Below are positions 52,259 through 60,802 of a DNA stretch of 64,000 bases, in pieces. Position 1 is the first letter of the stretch; each line of letters starts with the position of its first letter. Both the position numbers and the translations under genes were made by a program. This stretch comes from Phaeobacter sp. B1627 (GTDB lineage Bacteria; Pseudomonadota; Alphaproteobacteria; Rhodobacterales; Rhodobacteraceae): the NCBI RefSeq assembly GCF_006265095.1, contig NZ_VCNK01000001.1:1-64000 (forward strand), read 5' to 3'. The notes under the pieces were generated by a model. The model searched no databases, was not told where the DNA came from, and was given only the letters and a program-made list of their open reading frames with translations.

Positions 52259-53989
52259 TTACAGGGCCAAGACGATCATCAAGATCACAAAGAGCCCGGC
52301 CGAAAGCGCCTTCCAGAAGGCCACTGGATTGCGTTCCATCAGCGGGCCTGCCGTCTTTCGGGACCATTGCGCCGATGGTCTTTTGAGATCAGCAAGAAAT
52401 TCGGACATGGCCGGATAACGATTGGCGGCGATCGGATGAACCGCGCGTCTCAGGGCGTCGTCCACCCAATCAGGGATGCCGTTGGTGTCGTCTCGTGCGG
52501 GACTGTATCGCAAAGCGTGCAGATCGCGATGGGCCCGCACCCGGGCCACATGGGGTCCATAGGGCAGCCGTCCAGTCAGCATCTCATAGGCGATCACACC
52601 AATGGAGTAGAGGTCAGAAGCCGGTCCTGCGCGATCACCTGCAAAATATTCCGGCGCGGCATATTGCAGGGTGCCAAGAATATCCTGCTCCGGCGGCGTC
52701 CGGGCCGTTTCCGCCACCCCGGCCACAAAGGTGGAGCCGAAATCGATGATCCGGACCGTACCGGAGGGGTCGATCATCACGTTCTCGGGCCGGATATCCT
52801 GATGCAGCATCTCGCGTCGGTGCATTGCCCGGACACCGGCAATCAGTTGGGCAATAATGTCGCGGACCTCCTGCAGGGACGCCCGAGGCCTGTCGCGCAT
52901 CCATTGCCGCAGGGTTTGGCCTTCGACGAACTCGGACAATATGTAGAATTTCGTCCGCTCTGAGGGGGGAGGCACCGCGCGCAGAACATGGGTGTTGTCC
53001 AGCCGCCGCGCGATCCACTCCTCCATCAGGAAACGACGCCGATAGGCGGGGTCGGCCCGCAGGTCCAGCGAGGGGATCTTGAAGGCGACGCGGCTCCCGT
53101 CCGGGGCAAGGGCGAGGTAGATATGGCTGCGCGCATTGGCATGTATCGCGCGCTGGATCGTGTAGCCGTCAATTATATCTCCGGCTTTGGGGAAATCCGG
53201 ACAGGGCAGGTCTTCGATCTCGCCCATCAGTGTTGCCGTATCAGGCGGCGCAAGCGCATCTATCCGCAAGATTTGCACCGTCAGGTTATCGGGACTTCCG
53301 GCCTCGAAGGCGGCCCGGACAAGCGCCTCGGCCGCGGCATCCAGATCCGCTGCGCTGTGCAATGCCTCGGCAACATCCGGCCCCGATATGGTCTCGTGGA
53401 CGCCGTCGGTGGTCAGCACAAACACGTCCCCGACGGCCAGCGGCGCTCTGACGTAATCGATCTCGACACGCGCGCCTGCCCCCATGGCGCGGCTCAGGAT
53501 ATGGCCGCCCGAGCCGGTGCTGACGGTGTGATCCTGTGTCAGCTGCTCCAGGCTGCGGCCCGACAGGCGCCAGATGCGGCTGTCTCCGACGTGAAAGATA
53601 TGGGCGTTGCCTCCCTTGAGGATCAGTGCTGACAATGTGGTGACCCAACCGTGGTCGATATCCTCGATATGGGCGGCGCGGTTCTTGCTATGGAGCCACC
53701 CATTCGTGGCTGCGATGACGCAGGATGCGGCCGGTTTGACCGTGGCGGCGTCCGATGTGCTGTAATAATCGGTCAGCAGGCCCTTCACGGCGATCTCGGC
53801 CGCGTCGCGTCCTTTGCTGCTGCTGCTGATCCCGTCCGCAATCGCGACCGTGATCCCTTTGAGCGCCAAGGTTTCTCCGGTCGGCACAATTGCGCCGTGG
53901 AAATCCTTGTTGTCGGGCTTGCGACCGGCGCTGGACCATTGGCCTAGGCTGATCGCAAGGGTTGGGGGGGGATTCAGATCTTTTGACAT
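52259..53989 (-). CDS. Fused PP2C phosphatase / Ser-Thr protein kinase, tail-anchored
   Basis: 576 aa. Residues ~1-245 are a PP2C domain: GRKPDNKD, VAIADGISSSSKG, HVGDSRIWRLSGR, VLTTDGVHE and GSPDNLTV. Residues ~265-530 are a eukaryotic-type kinase: VAFKIPSLDL (ATP Lys), HQDIRPENVMI (HRD changed to HQD), IDFGSTF (DFG present), APEYFAGD, SDLYSIGVIAYEMLTGRLPY. The Gly-rich loop is weak. The last ~20 residues (FWKALSAGLFVILMIVLAL) form a membrane anchor, so both catalytic domains face the cytoplasm. Opposite activities in one chain suggest a phosphorylation switch. Flanking genes, an FNT channel (51 bp upstream) and cyanase (20 bp downstream), make the channel or nitrogen enzymes likely targets (inference). 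Confidence 0.9.
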   Translation of the reverse strand: MSKDLNPPPTLAISLGQWSSAGRKPDNKDFHGAIVPTGETLALKGITVAIADGISSSSKGRDAAEIAVKGLLTDYYSTSDAATVKPAASCVIAATNGWLHSKNRAAHIEDIDHGWVTTLSALILKGGNAHIFHVGDSRIWRLSGRSLEQLTQDHTVSTGSGGHILSRAMGAGARVEIDYVRAPLAVGDVFVLTTDGVHETISGPDVAEALHSAADLDAAAEALVRAAFEAGSPDNLTVQILRIDALAPPDTATLMGEIEDLPCPDFPKAGDIIDGYTIQRAIHANARSHIYLALAPDGSRVAFKIPSLDLRADPAYRRRFLMEEWIARRLDNTHVLRAVPPPSERTKFYILSEFVEGQTLRQWMRDRPRASLQEVRDIIAQLIAGVRAMHRREMLHQDIRPENVMIDPSGTVRIIDFGSTFVAGVAETARTPPEQDILGTLQYAAPEYFAGDRAGPASDLYSIGVIAYEMLTGRLPYGPHVARVRAHRDLHALRYSPARDDTNGIPDWVDDALRRAVHPIAANRYPAMSEFLADLKRPSAQWSRKTAGPLMERNPVAFWKALSAGLFVILMIVLAL

Positions 53990-54040
53990 GAGGTCCTGAA
54001 CCGCCCCGGTGCTCTGGGATGGGGCACCGGGGCCAGTTCG

Positions 54041-54889
54041 TTACTCTGCCGCGGTCGCTTCGGCGGTCGCGGCCGAAGCGGGCGTGTTGATCGCAGGTGA
54101 TGTCTTGTAATGCGTTGAATAGATCGTCGCCCCAACAAAGGTCAGCCCGCCCACGAGGTTGCCGATGACAGTCGGGATTTCGTTCCACAGCAGATAGTCG
54201 CCGACTGTGAAGTCGCCGCCCAGCAGCAGGCCCGATGGGAACAGGAACATGTTCACGATGGAGTGCTCAAACCCGAGATAGAAGAAGATCAGGATTGGCA
54301 TCCACATGGCGATGACCTTGCCCGAGACCGATGTTGACATCATCGCAGCCACGACGCCTGTCGACACCATCCAGTTGCACATCACTGCGCGGATAAACAA
54401 GGTCAGCATGCCGGAGGCGCCGGCCTCTTTGTAGCCTACGGTCCGGGCCTCGCCGATCAACCCGATCCTCTGGCCAACCGCATTGGGTTCATGCGAAAAT
54501 CCGGTGGTAAAGATGATTGCCATAAAGATCGCGACGGTAAAGGCACCTGCAAAATTACCGCAGAACACAAGGCCCCAGTTGCGCAAGACACTCTTGACCG
54601 TGACACCTGGACGCTTGTCCAGCAGGGCGAGCGGGCACAGCGTGAAAACACCGGTCAGCAGGTCAAATCCCAGAAGATAGAGCGTACAAAACCCGACCGG
54701 AAACAACAATGCACCGACGAGGAAGTTGCCGGTATTCACCGCAATCGTGACCGCAAAGGCCGCCGCAAGCGCCAATATGGCGCCGGCCATGAATGCTCGG
54801 ATGAGCGTATCCTTTGTGGACATGAAAACTTTGGCCTCACCTGCGTCAATCATTTTTGACGCAAATTCAGCGGGGGCTACGTATGACAT
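54041..54889 (-). CDS. Formate/nitrite transporter family channel
   Basis: 282 aa from ATG 54889 (MSYVAPAEF) with AAGG eight bases upstream; a GTG three codons earlier is less likely. Six membrane helices and FNT signatures: MAGAILALAAAFAVTIA, LLFPVGFCTLYLLGFDLLTG, GNFAGAF, IRAVMCNWMV and FFYLGFEHSIVNMFLFPSG with the central pore His. Family members conduct formate (FocA), nitrite (NirC) or hydrosulfide. The divergent nirA gene favours nitrite; cyanate and formate remain possible. Confidence 0.9.
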   Translation of the reverse strand: MSYVAPAEFASKMIDAGEAKVFMSTKDTLIRAFMAGAILALAAAFAVTIAVNTGNFLVGALLFPVGFCTLYLLGFDLLTGVFTLCPLALLDKRPGVTVKSVLRNWGLVFCGNFAGAFTVAIFMAIIFTTGFSHEPNAVGQRIGLIGEARTVGYKEAGASGMLTLFIRAVMCNWMVSTGVVAAMMSTSVSGKVIAMWMPILIFFYLGFEHSIVNMFLFPSGLLLGGDFTVGDYLLWNEIPTVIGNLVGGLTFVGATIYSTHYKTSPAINTPASAATAEATAAE

Positions 54890-55472
54890 TTCAAGCACCT
54901 TTCTGGGGGTTGGAATTCAAAACAACAGCTATAACTATGGCGCGACCTGTGGCGGTCGGGGCCATCGGTCACGGACCATTCAAGCGGTCGTGTTTTTTTA
55001 ATTTGGTGAGTTGAGACAGCCACGTTGCTGGCAGTTCGATCGGGGCTCGTTTGTCTACGCCGTTGTAGACCCCGCAGTCATCTTGAGTTGAGCATTGGCA
55101 TGACGCGCGGTCTTTCAAGAGATGTCTTCTGAAATTTTCAAATATCTGCCGCGTTTTCTTTGGCCGCGCAGAATGCAGGCAGTTCGCGGGGCAGCTTGTG
55201 CAAATTAGCCCAAAAAATAGCCCGTCGCCGAACGTGACGGAAACTGGTCGCGCCTTGAAAGCCGGAGCGCTTGACACTGGTGCGGGAATTTACATCCATG
55301 AACCTGCACAGTGAAACACCTGTGAGCATCAATCGTCGACAGGCAACGCGGCCGCGACGAACGTGTTTTGGCAACGATGTCGACACAATATCCCAGATTA
55401 ATTTGAAGCTGTTCGCAGAGGCAGGGGTCTTCCTCATTGCTCATGCGCGTGAGCTAAAAGGATCGTCAACGC
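54890..55472. promoter_or_regulatory. Divergent control region of nitrogen genes
   Basis: 583 bp between the FNT operon and nirA without a supported gene. Visible elements: inverted repeat GTCTAC/GTAGAC (55053-55058, 55065-55070), a TTGACA at 55274-55279, AT-rich TTTTTTTAATTTGG near 54995-55008, and the nirA ribosome site AAAGGA (55459-55464). No convincing -24/-12 (sigma-54) site was found. Confidence 0.4.
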
Positions 55473-57197
55473 ATGTCGCACCAAACATCAGGTTTTTCGC
55501 AAGAGCAACAAAACTACCTCGTCGAAGCGCTGGCCCAACTTGGGCTGGAGCGCCTGTTCGGGGGCAGCCCGCACACGGCAGAGCCCGAAGCTGCGCATGT
55601 CTACGGGACTCCGGTTGATGAGCTGTGCAAAGAAGAGCTGAAGAAACTCGAGCTGCATCCGCTGGACATGTGGTCCCGCCTTGAGGCGTGGACAGATGCA
55701 GGGGAGATGGCGACCGGGCTGGATCAATTCCTGCTGCGCCACCTCGGGTTTTTCAATGTGGAACCCAACAGCCCGGGCTATATGATCCGGATGCGTCTGC
55801 CGGGCTGTCTGCTGCGGGGAGATCAGATGATCGCGCTGGCAAATGTCGCAGACACCTATGCCGGTGGCTACGCGCATGTGACCACCCGTGGAAACCTGCA
55901 GCTGCGCGAAATCGCGCCGGGCGACGTTTTAAATGTCTTCTTTGCGCTCCGCGATGCCGGGCTGTCCTGCCATGGCACCGGCGCTGACAGTGCCCGCAAT
56001 CTGACCGCATCGCCGACCGCCGGTTTCGACCGTCAGGAGCTGATCGACTTGCTGCCCTGCGCCGTGCGCCTTGCGCAGCGCATCAAGGCCACGCGGGAAC
56101 TGCAGGCGATTCCTCGCAAGTTCAACATCTCTTTTGACAACGGTGGCATCTTGTCCTGCGTCAGCGATACGAATGACATTTCATTCCAGGCGGTGCAGGT
56201 GACAGGCGGCATCGAGCCGGGGGTATATTGCCGCATCCTGCTGGGGGGCATCACGGGCCACAAGGACTTTGCCCGCGACACCGGTGTGCTGTGCCAGCCG
56301 AAAGATGCAGTAAACGTTGGCCACGCCATGTTGCGTGTCTTTGTCGAACATGGGGACCGCACCAATCGCAAACGGGCGCGTTTGAAATATCTTCTGGACC
56401 GCGAGGGGTTTGACTGGTTCATCGCCCGCACCGAGGAGGCCCTGGCCGACATCGCGCCCGAGGTGCGGCTGATCCACCAATCCGCAGAGCATGACGCGCC
56501 ACGTGGGCCGATAGACCGGACGGGCCATATCGGCATCCATCCCCAGGCGGGCGAGGGGCTCAACTATATCGGCATTGCACAGGAGGTCGGCCATCTGTCC
56601 AGCGCACAGATGCGGCGCATCGGCGAGGTGGCACAGCGCTATGGCAAGAATGACGTCCGGCTGACCGTTTGGCAAAACACGCTCATCCCCCATATCAGCG
56701 ATGGGGATCTGCAACAGGCGACTGACAGTCTCGCAGAGGTGGGGCTCGGCCACAGCGCGACATCCTTTGCCGCAGGTGCCGTGGCCTGTACCGGCAAAGC
56801 GGGCTGTAAGCTGGCGCTTGCCTACACCAAGCAAGACGCGACCCGGATCGTGCGCCATCTGGAGGATAAATTCAGCCTCGACAGCCCGATCAACATCCAC
56901 CTGACGGGCTGTCCCAACTCCTGTGCGCAGCATTACATCGGTGACATCGGGCTGATGGGCACCACGGCAGAAGACAACACCGAAGGCTATCACATTGTCC
57001 TCGGCGGTGGGAATGACAGCGACCGTGGTCTGGCGCGCCCGCTCTGCGGGCCGGTCGCTGCCCGCGACGTCTGTTCCGTGCTTGAGACGCTCGTGGCCAA
57101 CTATCTGCACAAGCGCGATGGCAATGAAACCTTCCTCGCCTTTTCACGACGCCAACCGGATGAGGCCTTGCCCGCCCTCGTCCAGTGTTCTGCATAA
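55473..57197 (+). CDS. nirA: Assimilatory nitrite/sulfite reductase-like hemoprotein (NirA type)
   Basis: 574 aa, start with good ribosome site. Two-fold NiR/SiR architecture: ferredoxin-like half-domain PGYMIRMRLPGCLLRGDQMI, YAHVTTRGNLQLREI, SCHGTGADSARNLTASPTAG, and a second half IGIHPQAGEGLNYIGI. Siroheme-[4Fe-4S] ligands are ACTGKAGCKLA (C-x5-C) and TGCPNSCAQHY (C-x3-C). Six-electron reduction of nitrite to ammonium (sulfite is the alternative). The diflavin reductase gene 13 bp downstream is the likely electron donor in place of ferredoxin, which would resemble SiR-CysJ pairing. Divergent from an FNT channel. Confidence 0.87.
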   Translation: MSHQTSGFSQEQQNYLVEALAQLGLERLFGGSPHTAEPEAAHVYGTPVDELCKEELKKLELHPLDMWSRLEAWTDAGEMATGLDQFLLRHLGFFNVEPNSPGYMIRMRLPGCLLRGDQMIALANVADTYAGGYAHVTTRGNLQLREIAPGDVLNVFFALRDAGLSCHGTGADSARNLTASPTAGFDRQELIDLLPCAVRLAQRIKATRELQAIPRKFNISFDNGGILSCVSDTNDISFQAVQVTGGIEPGVYCRILLGGITGHKDFARDTGVLCQPKDAVNVGHAMLRVFVEHGDRTNRKRARLKYLLDREGFDWFIARTEEALADIAPEVRLIHQSAEHDAPRGPIDRTGHIGIHPQAGEGLNYIGIAQEVGHLSSAQMRRIGEVAQRYGKNDVRLTVWQNTLIPHISDGDLQQATDSLAEVGLGHSATSFAAGAVACTGKAGCKLALAYTKQDATRIVRHLEDKFSLDSPINIHLTGCPNSCAQHYIGDIGLMGTTAEDNTEGYHIVLGGGNDSDRGLARPLCGPVAARDVCSVLETLVANYLHKRDGNETFLAFSRRQPDEALPALVQCSA

Positions 57198-57210
57198 TTG
57201 GATCCCACTC

Positions 57211-58971
57211 ATGACGAAGCAAGACCGGACCATCACGACTGCCCTTGCCGATGCAATCGGCCGGACAGAGGCCACACGCTCGACCGGGCTGATTGCCGAG
57301 GATGCCCCGTTTGACCGGGATCAACGCAACTGGCTCAACGGATTGTTGTCGGGCCTGCAGGCGATCGCAATGGCGGCGGAGAACACAAAAGACCCCGGCA
57401 CCGATGCACCCGCCACGACCATGACAATCCTCTTCGGATCGCAATCCGGAACCTGTGAAAGCCTGTCCAAGGACCTGCGCAAATTCGCCAAAACCAAGGG
57501 CTTTGATGCCAAGGTTGCGGCGCTGGATGATTTCGATGTGGCCGAATTAGCGGGGCTCCAACATCTGACCATTATCGCCGCGACCTTTGGCGAGGGGGAA
57601 CCTGCCGACAACGCCGTGCAGTTCCACGCGGCCCTGATGGCCGAGGATGCACCGGCATTGCCGGCATCGCTCAACTTCGCGGTCTGTGGTCTTGGCGATA
57701 CCAGCTACGCCGGTTTCAACCAGGCCGCGCGGGAGCTGGACGCGCGGCTGGCCGCCCTCGGGGCGACCCGGGTGCATGATCTGGTGGCCTGTGATGTGGC
57801 CTATGAGGACGCCTATGCGGAGTGGAAGTCTGCCGTCTTCGCCAGCCCGGCGTTTGCGGAGGCTGCGGGCGCCAGCCAGGCCGCCGAACCCGAGGCGGCA
57901 GGGCCGCTGTTTGACAAAAACCGCCCCTTTGCCGGCACGTTGATGCATGTCGAGAAATTGAGCGGTGCGGGCTCTGCGAAAACCGTGAACCATATTGAAA
58001 TCAGCCTCGCCGGCGGTGGCGCTGATATGGACTATCAGGTGGGCGATGCGCTGGGGCTTTGGCCGACGAATTGTCCGGTCGAAGTCTCGCATATCCTGCA
58101 GGCCATCGGTGCCAGCGGCGCCGAAACGGTGATGCTGAAAGACGTACCCACCTCGTTGCGGGCGGCGCTGCTGAACCGTCTCGACCTGACGACAGTGACC
58201 CCGGCGGCGCTGACGCTTTGGAAGGTCGAAAAACCGACAGAGGATGCACAGATCATTGATGTGATTGAATGCACGCCGCTGGCGCTGGGCCCACAAGAGC
58301 TTGTTGACGGATTGCGGCCTCTGCAGCCCCGGCTCTATTCCATTGCTTCCAGTCCCAAGGCGCACCCCGGCGAGGTGCATCTGACGGTGGGGGAGGTCCA
58401 CTATGAGTTGCGGACCAGACGCAAGGGCGTGGCCTCGACCTATCTGGGACAGCGCTTGCAGCCCGGCGGGCAGGTCGGCGTCTATATCCAGAAATCCGCG
58501 CATTTCCATTTGCCTGCAGATCCCGCAACTCCGGTCATCATGATCGGTCCCGGCACCGGAATCGCTCCGTTCCGGGCCTTTCTCGAAGAGCGTGCAGCCT
58601 GCCGGGCCGAGGGGCCGAATTGGTTGTTTTTTGGCGATCAGCATCAGGAGAGCGACTTTTTATACCAGTCCGAGATCGTCGCATGGGAGGCCGCCGGCGT
58701 TTTGACCCGAACCTCGCTGGCATGGTCGCGGGACACGGCACAGAAGGTCTATGTGCAGGATCTGATCCGCCAGGACGGAGCCGAATTCTATGATTGGCTG
58801 ACCAAAGGGGCTGCCATTTTTGTCTGTGGGGATGCCACCCGCATGGCGGCCGATGTGGACCGCACCATCTGTGAGGTGATCGCACAGTTCGGAGGCCTGA
58901 GCGAGGACGAGGCCAAAGCCTATCTGGCGGAGCTGGGCAAGGCAGGTCGCTATCAGCGCGATGTCTATTGA
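57211..58971 (+). CDS. CysJ-like diflavin reductase
   Basis: 586 aa from ATG 57211. N-terminal ~65-residue extension; flavodoxin domain (~70-215) with TILFGSQSGTCESLSKDL, ATFGEGEPADNAVQF and CGLGDTSYAGFNQAARELD; FAD domain with RLYSIASSP and GVASTYLGQRL; NADPH domain with MIGPGTGIAPFRAFLEER, GDQHQESDFLYQ and FVCGDATRMAADVD; C-terminal Tyr as in CysJ/CPR proteins. Shuttles electrons from NADPH via FAD and FMN. Its pairing with nirA makes it the probable reductant of that enzyme. Confidence 0.9.
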   Translation: MTKQDRTITTALADAIGRTEATRSTGLIAEDAPFDRDQRNWLNGLLSGLQAIAMAAENTKDPGTDAPATTMTILFGSQSGTCESLSKDLRKFAKTKGFDAKVAALDDFDVAELAGLQHLTIIAATFGEGEPADNAVQFHAALMAEDAPALPASLNFAVCGLGDTSYAGFNQAARELDARLAALGATRVHDLVACDVAYEDAYAEWKSAVFASPAFAEAAGASQAAEPEAAGPLFDKNRPFAGTLMHVEKLSGAGSAKTVNHIEISLAGGGADMDYQVGDALGLWPTNCPVEVSHILQAIGASGAETVMLKDVPTSLRAALLNRLDLTTVTPAALTLWKVEKPTEDAQIIDVIECTPLALGPQELVDGLRPLQPRLYSIASSPKAHPGEVHLTVGEVHYELRTRRKGVASTYLGQRLQPGGQVGVYIQKSAHFHLPADPATPVIMIGPGTGIAPFRAFLEERAACRAEGPNWLFFGDQHQESDFLYQSEIVAWEAAGVLTRTSLAWSRDTAQKVYVQDLIRQDGAEFYDWLTKGAAIFVCGDATRMAADVDRTICEVIAQFGGLSEDEAKAYLAELGKAGRYQRDVY

Positions 58972-59040
58972 ACCAGCTGGATGGTGTAGCAGACGCGCGA
59001 AATCCCGCAGGCGTAGGCCGATCCGCCGGTGAGATTTTGG

Positions 59041-59068
59041 CCCGTCCGCAATCGTGACCGCGGACGGG
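59041..59068. terminator. Hairpin between convergent diflavin reductase and purU
   Basis: CCCGTCCGC (59041-59049) and GCGGACGGG (59060-59068) are perfect 9-bp arms with a ten-base loop in the 105-bp convergent gap. Only a short T-run (CCCTTTAG) follows on the plus strand. Confidence 0.65.
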
Positions 59069-59076
59069 TCGGCCCT

Positions 59077-59961
59077 TTAGCCCATCCGTTCAGATGCGTA
59101 GGAGCCGGGCGAGGCCGGGAAAACGACCGTCTTGTTGCCGTTCAAAAACACCCGGCGGTGAATATGGGCATGAATGGCGCGCGCCAGAACCTGGCTTTCC
59201 ACATCCCGCCCGAGCGAGACATAATCGTTGGGCGACTGGGCATGGGTGACCCGGACGATATCCTGTTCGATGATCGGCCCCTCGTCGAGATCGGCGGTGA
59301 CGTAATGGGACGTCGCACCGATCAGTTTCACCCCCCGTTGAAAGGCTTGTTTATACGGGTTCGCGCCCTTGAAACTTGGCAGGAACGAATGGTGGATGTT
59401 GATGATCCGGCCCGACATCTTCTGGCACATCTCATCCGACAGGATTTGCATATAGCGCGCGAGCACGATCAGCTCGGCACCGGTGTCTTCTATGACGGAC
59501 ATGATCCGCGCCTCGGCATCCGGTTTGTTTTCCGGCGTCACCTTGATGCAATGGAAGGGGATATCGTGGTTCACGACCACTTTCTGGTATTCCATATGGT
59601 TTGAAATCACCGCGACGATGTCAATCGGCAGTGCGCCAATACGCCAGCGATAGAGCAGGTCGTTCAAGCAATGTCCGAACCGCGACACCATGATGACAAC
59701 CTTCATTTTGACGGTCTCATCGTGGAATTCATAGTTCATGTCAAACGGATCAGCGGCCTGTGCGAAGCCTTCGCTCAGTCTGGCGAGGTCAACGCTGGCC
59801 GTGCTTTCGAAGCTGACCCGCATAAAGAAATTGCCGGTCTCCTTGTCGTCGAACTGGGCGCTGTCGGTGATGTTGCACTCGTTCTCGGCCAGGAATGTCG
59901 CGATGGCAGCAACGATTCCACGCGTGGATCGGCAAGTCACTGTGAGGGCGTAGGTGCTCAT
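59077..59961 (-). CDS. purU: Formyltetrahydrofolate deformylase
   Basis: 294 aa from ATG 59961. N-terminal ACT domain (STYALTVTCRSTRGIVAAIA, NITDSAQFDDKETGNFFMRV) and a C-terminal formyltransferase fold with SRFGHCLNDLLYRW, AVISNHMEYQKVV (catalytic Asn), INIHHSFLPSFKGANPY (His) and TADLDEGPIIEQD (Asp). Hydrolyses 10-formyl-THF to formate and THF. In methylated-amine-using Roseobacters purU is often beside methylamine genes, giving an exit for C1 units; here gmaS lies 841 bp upstream on the same strand. Confidence 0.93.
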   Translation of the reverse strand: MSTYALTVTCRSTRGIVAAIATFLAENECNITDSAQFDDKETGNFFMRVSFESTASVDLARLSEGFAQAADPFDMNYEFHDETVKMKVVIMVSRFGHCLNDLLYRWRIGALPIDIVAVISNHMEYQKVVVNHDIPFHCIKVTPENKPDAEARIMSVIEDTGAELIVLARYMQILSDEMCQKMSGRIINIHHSFLPSFKGANPYKQAFQRGVKLIGATSHYVTADLDEGPIIEQDIVRVTHAQSPNDYVSLGRDVESQVLARAIHAHIHRRVFLNGNKTVVFPASPGSYASERMG

Positions 59962-60802
59962 GGTTGGGGTCCTGTCGGAAAATATGCGGCAATATGTGCC
60001 CGTTTTGAAGGAGTTATGCAGACGGACCGTAGCCAATACTCAGCCTGCAGTCGCGCCCACCGGTTTACCTGACCCCACGGAGACTGCGCAGAGCCAGGTC
60101 TGGTTTCGGAGTGTTGAAGAGATCTGTTCAGTTTTGTGGGTGGGTCTCCCGACTGTCATCACCTGCATCTTTCCATGGCGAGAGCTCTTGGGCCACGGCG
60201 CCGCTTGTGGTCGATTTATACCCGTTGCCGTGCAATGTCATGCTCCCCTTCTTCTGGCGCGGGGGCATGCGCGATCCGCGCCCGTTCGGGCAGGAGCGGT
60301 GGACCGGGCAGGACCTGCGTCAGGACAGGCAATGCGTTCGGTCCTGAGAAACCTCTGAGACCCCCCTGTGACCCCCCCGTGAACCCCCTGTGAAAAACAA
60401 TGCCCGGGTGCATCTCAGCCATTACCACAAGCCAATGATGTTTCTGACGGGGGAATGAAATCTGAGCAGCCAAGCATGTGACACGGTAACGTTTCCTGAA
60501 TTTCTCCTTGCCTGACAGTGGCGTGTTTTGGGAGGGGCGGCGCAGGCCGATGCGTCTTGTTGTAGTCTGTTTGCGGCAAGATCTGGCCCTGGGATTTGGG
60601 GGCGTGCAGCCAAAGCAGGCGCGAGACGGATCGCCCGAAGCCGCCGCAGCGCGCGTGTGCGTGGTGCCGCTCGAAGCGCACCTGTCCGCGCTGCCGCTCG
60701 CAGCGCACCCTGCGCGGTGCCGCCCCAAGGGTGACACCGGCTCCGACAGGCGGCCAGCGCGTCGCGTCGTCCGCAGCCCTCGCCACGTCCGCTCGACTGG
60801 GA
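59962..60802. other. 841-bp spacer with tandem repeats, no supported gene
   Basis: Open frames here are Arg/Pro/Ala-rich shadow. Three 11-bp units (CCCCCCTGTGA, CCCCCCCGTGA, ACCCCCTGTGA) are at 60362-60394. An 18-bp core (TGCCGCTCGAAGCGCACC) recurs with one mismatch at 60665-60682 and 60692-60709, period 27; a more diverged third follows. The purU promoter should be in the left third. Confidence 0.65.

Noticed and set aside
54969-55437. Small minus-strand genes in the FNT/nirA gap
   Set aside because: Two overlapping frames of similar poor quality and no good start sites; more likely a regulatory region.
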